Shown here: positions 62,003 through 64,000 of the stretch, in pieces | How positions within the stretch are numbered: the first letter of the stretch is position 1 | Layout of the letters: every line of letters begins with the position of its first letter | Origin: Halopseudomonas sabulinigri | GTDB taxonomy: Bacteria; Pseudomonadota; Gammaproteobacteria; Pseudomonadales; Pseudomonadaceae | Assembly (NCBI RefSeq): GCF_900105255.1 | Contig: NZ_LT629763.1 | Coordinates: 3,606,001-3,670,000, forward strand | Reading direction: 5' to 3' | Length of the DNA stretch: 64,000 nt | The notes under the pieces: model-generated | The model's database searches: none | Told to the model about the DNA's origin: nothing | What the model saw: the letters and a program-made list of their open reading frames with translations, nothing else | Translations under genes and position numbers: made by a program

Positions 62003-63508
62003 ATGACCGATCAGCAGCAAGACCCGCAAGCGCAACACGAGGAAGAAAACCAGCTCATCGCACTGCGCAAGGCCAAACTGGCCGCCGCGCGTGAAAAGGG
62101 TGCGGTCTTCCCCAACGATTTTCGTCCCGACAGCTATTGCGGCGAGCTGCAGCAGGCCTATGCCGACAAGAGCAAGGAAGAGCTGGCCGAAAGCGCCATC
62201 CCGGTAAAAATCGCTGGCCGCATCATGCTCAACCGTGGAGCCTTCATGGTGCTGCAGGATATGAGCGGTCGTCTGCAGGTCTATGTTGATCGCAAGGGTT
62301 TGCCGGCGCAGACGCTGGAAGAGATCAAACACTGGGACCTGGGCGACATTATTGCTGCCGAAGGTACCCTGGCGCGTTCCGGCAAGGGTGATCTGTACGT
62401 GCACATGACGGCGGTCACGCTGCTGACCAAGTCACTGCGCCCGCTGCCCGACAAGCACCACGGTCTCACCGACACCGAGCAGCGCTATCGTCAGCGCTAC
62501 GTTGACTTGATCGTCAACGAAGACACCCGCAATACCTTCATGGTGCGCTCCAAGGTCATCGGCCATATCCGCAAATTCCTCAACGAGCGCAACTTCCTCG
62601 AAGTGGAAACGCCCATGCTGCAGACCATTCCCGGTGGCGCTGCAGCCAAGCCGTTCGAGACCCATCACAACGCGCTGGATTTGCCGATGTTCCTGCGGAT
62701 TGCGCCCGAGCTGTATCTCAAGCGTCTGGTGGTCGGGGGCTTCGAGCGCGTGTTCGAGATCAACCGCAACTTCCGGAACGAGGGCGTTTCAACGCGCCAC
62801 AATCCGGAATTCACCATGTTGGAGTTCTATCAGGCCTACGCCGATTACGAAGACAACATGGACCTGACCGAAGAGCTGTTCCGCGAGCTCGCACAACTGG
62901 TGCTGGGCAGCACCGATGTGCCCTACCAGGGCAAGGTGTTCCACTTTGGCGAACCCTTTGCGCGGTTGTCGGTGTTCGACTCCATCCTCAAGTACAACGA
63001 CGATATCAGCGCTGACGACCTGCGTGATCTGGAGAAGGCGCGCGCGATTGCCAAGAAGGCCGGCGCCGATGTGAAAGGCTTTGAGGGCCTGGGCAAGCTG
63101 CAGACCATGATTTTTGAAGAGCTGGTTGAGCACCGGTTGGAGCAGCCGACTTTCATTACGCGCTACCCGTTCGAAGTCTCGCCGCTGGCGCGCCGCAGTG
63201 ATGACGATCCGAGCGTCACCGATCGCTTTGAGCTGTTCATCGGTGGCCGGGAGATCGCCAACGCCTACTCGGAGCTTAACGACGCCGAAGATCAGGCGGA
63301 GCGCTTCCATGCGCAGGTCAAGGACAAGGATGCCGGCGACGATGAAGCCATGCATTTCGATGCCGACTTCGTGCGTGCGCTAGAGTTTGGCATGCCGCCA
63401 ACGGCAGGTGAGGGCATTGGCATCGACCGTCTGGTGATGCTGCTGACCGACGCGCCTTCGATTCGTGACGTCATCCTGTTTCCGCACATGCGGCCCGAAA
63501 CGGCATAG
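62003..63508 (+). CDS. lysS: Lysyl-tRNA synthetase (class II)
   Basis: A 501-residue class IIb synthetase. An OB-fold anticodon-binding domain ([22 protein letters not shown]) is followed by the catalytic core with motif 1 ([21 protein letters not shown]), motif 2 ([32 protein letters not shown]) and motif 3 ([20 protein letters not shown]). ATG 62003 is chosen; an upstream TTG would add eight residues without support. It charges tRNA-Lys in the cytoplasm. Confidence 0.97.
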   Translation: MTDQQQDPQAQHEEENQLIALRKAKLAAAREKGAVFPNDFRPDSYCGELQQAYADKSKEELAESAIPVKIAGRIMLNRGAFMVLQDMSGRLQVYVDRKGLPAQTLEEIKHWDLGDIIAAEGTLARSGKGDLYVHMTAVTLLTKSLRPLPDKHHGLTDTEQRYRQRYVDLIVNEDTRNTFMVRSKVIGHIRKFLNERNFLEVETPMLQTIPGGAAAKPFETHHNALDLPMFLRIAPELYLKRLVVGGFERVFEINRNFRNEGVSTRHNPEFTMLEFYQAYADYEDNMDLTEELFRELAQLVLGSTDVPYQGKVFHFGEPFARLSVFDSILKYNDDISADDLRDLEKARAIAKKAGADVKGFEGLGKLQTMIFEELVEHRLEQPTFITRYPFEVSPLARRSDDDPSVTDRFELFIGGREIANAYSELNDAEDQAERFHAQVKDKDAGDDEAMHFDADFVRALEFGMPPTAGEGIGIDRLVMLLTDAPSIRDVILFPHMRPETA

Positions 63509-63514
63509 CCATTT

Positions 63515-63662
63515 CAGCGGCAAGCGACTACAAGCTTCAAGCTGCACGTTATAAGCTACAAGCAGCACCTGCTCTCCGGACGCTACCGTGATTTATATTT
63601 GCTGTTCTCGGTAGCGGGCAAGACAGTCAGAATGCAGGGACTGCTTGCCGCTTGAAGCTGCG
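63515..63662. repeat. Imperfect inverted repeat between lysS and the DUF1704 gene
   Basis: The outer word CAGCGGCAAGCG (63515-63526) is identical to one after hom. Its core AGCGGCAAGC pairs with GCTTGCCGCT (63643-63652). Inside, CGCTACCG (63581-63588) pairs with CGGTAGCG (63609-63616). Further AAGCTTCAAGCTGC words lie in both arms. It may form a long cruciform or transcript hairpin. Confidence 0.65.
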
Positions 63663-63678
63663 ACCAAAGGGAGCCCTC

Positions 63679-64000
63679 GTGAAACAGAACGAACAGTATC
63701 AGTTGGTTATCCGCAGCTTGTCGGACCGCATAGTCGAGGCGCAGGCGCCGATTCGGGTGCTGGATGCGATCAAGTGGGACGACAGCGTACGCGACGCTTT
63801 CTTCCAGAAGCGCTGCAAAGCCTTGCCCGATGTGACGGCCGATTATTATGCCCAGCGCCCGCTGGGCTATAACCCCGGCGAACTGCGTCAGGCATTTCAG
63901 GATATCGAGCGCGACATTACTCGGCAGTTGGGGACCTTCAACCCGGTTGGTCAGATCATGCGCCGTATGTGCCGTGAGTACCGCATGGTCATTCGCATGC
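63679..64000 (+). CDS. DUF1704 (QEGLA-motif) protein, 5' part
   Basis: The first 107 codons are visible; the gene leaves the window at the right edge. Translation gives VIRSLSDRIVEAQAPIRVLD, AIKWDDSVRDAFF, DITRQLGTFNPVGQIMRRMC and REYRMVIRM, matching the N-terminal part of DUF1704/TIGR02421 proteins once named flavohaemoglobin expression modulators, which are probable metallopeptidase-like proteins. The start is GTG 63679 with AAGGGAG 6 bp upstream. Confidence 0.8.
   Translation, partial: MKQNEQYQLVIRSLSDRIVEAQAPIRVLDAIKWDDSVRDAFFQKRCKALPDVTADYYAQRPLGYNPGELRQAFQDIERDITRQLGTFNPVGQIMRRMCREYRMVIRM

Overview
The window is 64 kb of a gammaproteobacterial chromosome with a high-GC codon bias. Gene order and protein sequences point to Pseudomonas sensu lato, probably a marine or Halopseudomonas-like lineage. 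The backbone is the familiar Pseudomonas order ffh, rpsP-rimM-trmD-rplS, xerD, dsbC, hom, thrC, and later yaeQ, recJ, prfB, lysS. I see no rRNA, tRNA, CRISPR array, insertion sequence, integrase other than XerD, or prophage. The species assignment is inference; the gene order is read directly.

Layout. 0-5 kb: Nudix hydrolase end, gamma carbonic anhydrase, DUF1289, purT, an SGNH hydrolase, a CorC/HlyC-type transporter and a CcsA-like membrane protein. 5-13.5 kb: translation, secretion and threonine backbone (ffh to thrC). 13.5-20 kb: an orphan Imm32-like small protein, ExoD, then an aa3-type cytochrome c oxidase cluster whose subunit I is fused to subunit III. 20-27 kb: ohr/ohrR peroxide defence with visible operator-like repeats, then transporters, YpfJ, CHAD, MATE, LysR and a secreted metallo-beta-lactamase-fold hydrolase. 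27-31 kb: an envelope-stress-like locus in which PspA and a YiaAB membrane protein face an HTH protein, an MscS channel and a half-length MreB homologue with a C-terminal membrane anchor. 31-34 kb: YebC, DUF1275, and a histidine kinase whose response regulator survives only as a C-terminal stub. 34-39 kb: periplasmic glucan synthesis (opgG, an 82-residue linker ORF, opgH) and DUF4399. 39-47 kb: six co-directional catabolic genes of unknown substrate. 47-53 kb: a 24-residue membrane peptide, CoA transferase, BdlA-like chemoreceptor, DUF808, diguanylate cyclase and MgtC. 53-64 kb: yaeQ-recJ, a protoglobin-PAS-GGDEF-EAL protein, a chemoreceptor, prfB with its programmed frameshift, lysS, and the start of a DUF1704 protein.

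How genes work together. rpsP-rplS form one transcription unit from a recognisable sigma-70 promoter to a near-perfect terminator. hom and thrC are the committed threonine steps. The cox genes overlap by a few bases and should be made as one operon. Three c-di-GMP or chemosensory proteins lie within 12 kb. The strongest candidates for something undescribed are the MscS/half-MreB/PspA locus and the 39-47 kb catabolic cluster. Smaller oddities are the decayed response regulator, the orphan Imm32-like protein and a dispersed family of AAGCTGCAAGC-type intergenic repeats. Several genes need non-ATG starts (CTG for the SGNH hydrolase; TTG for the CorC-like gene, hom and coxB), which would be mis-called by an ATG-only reading.
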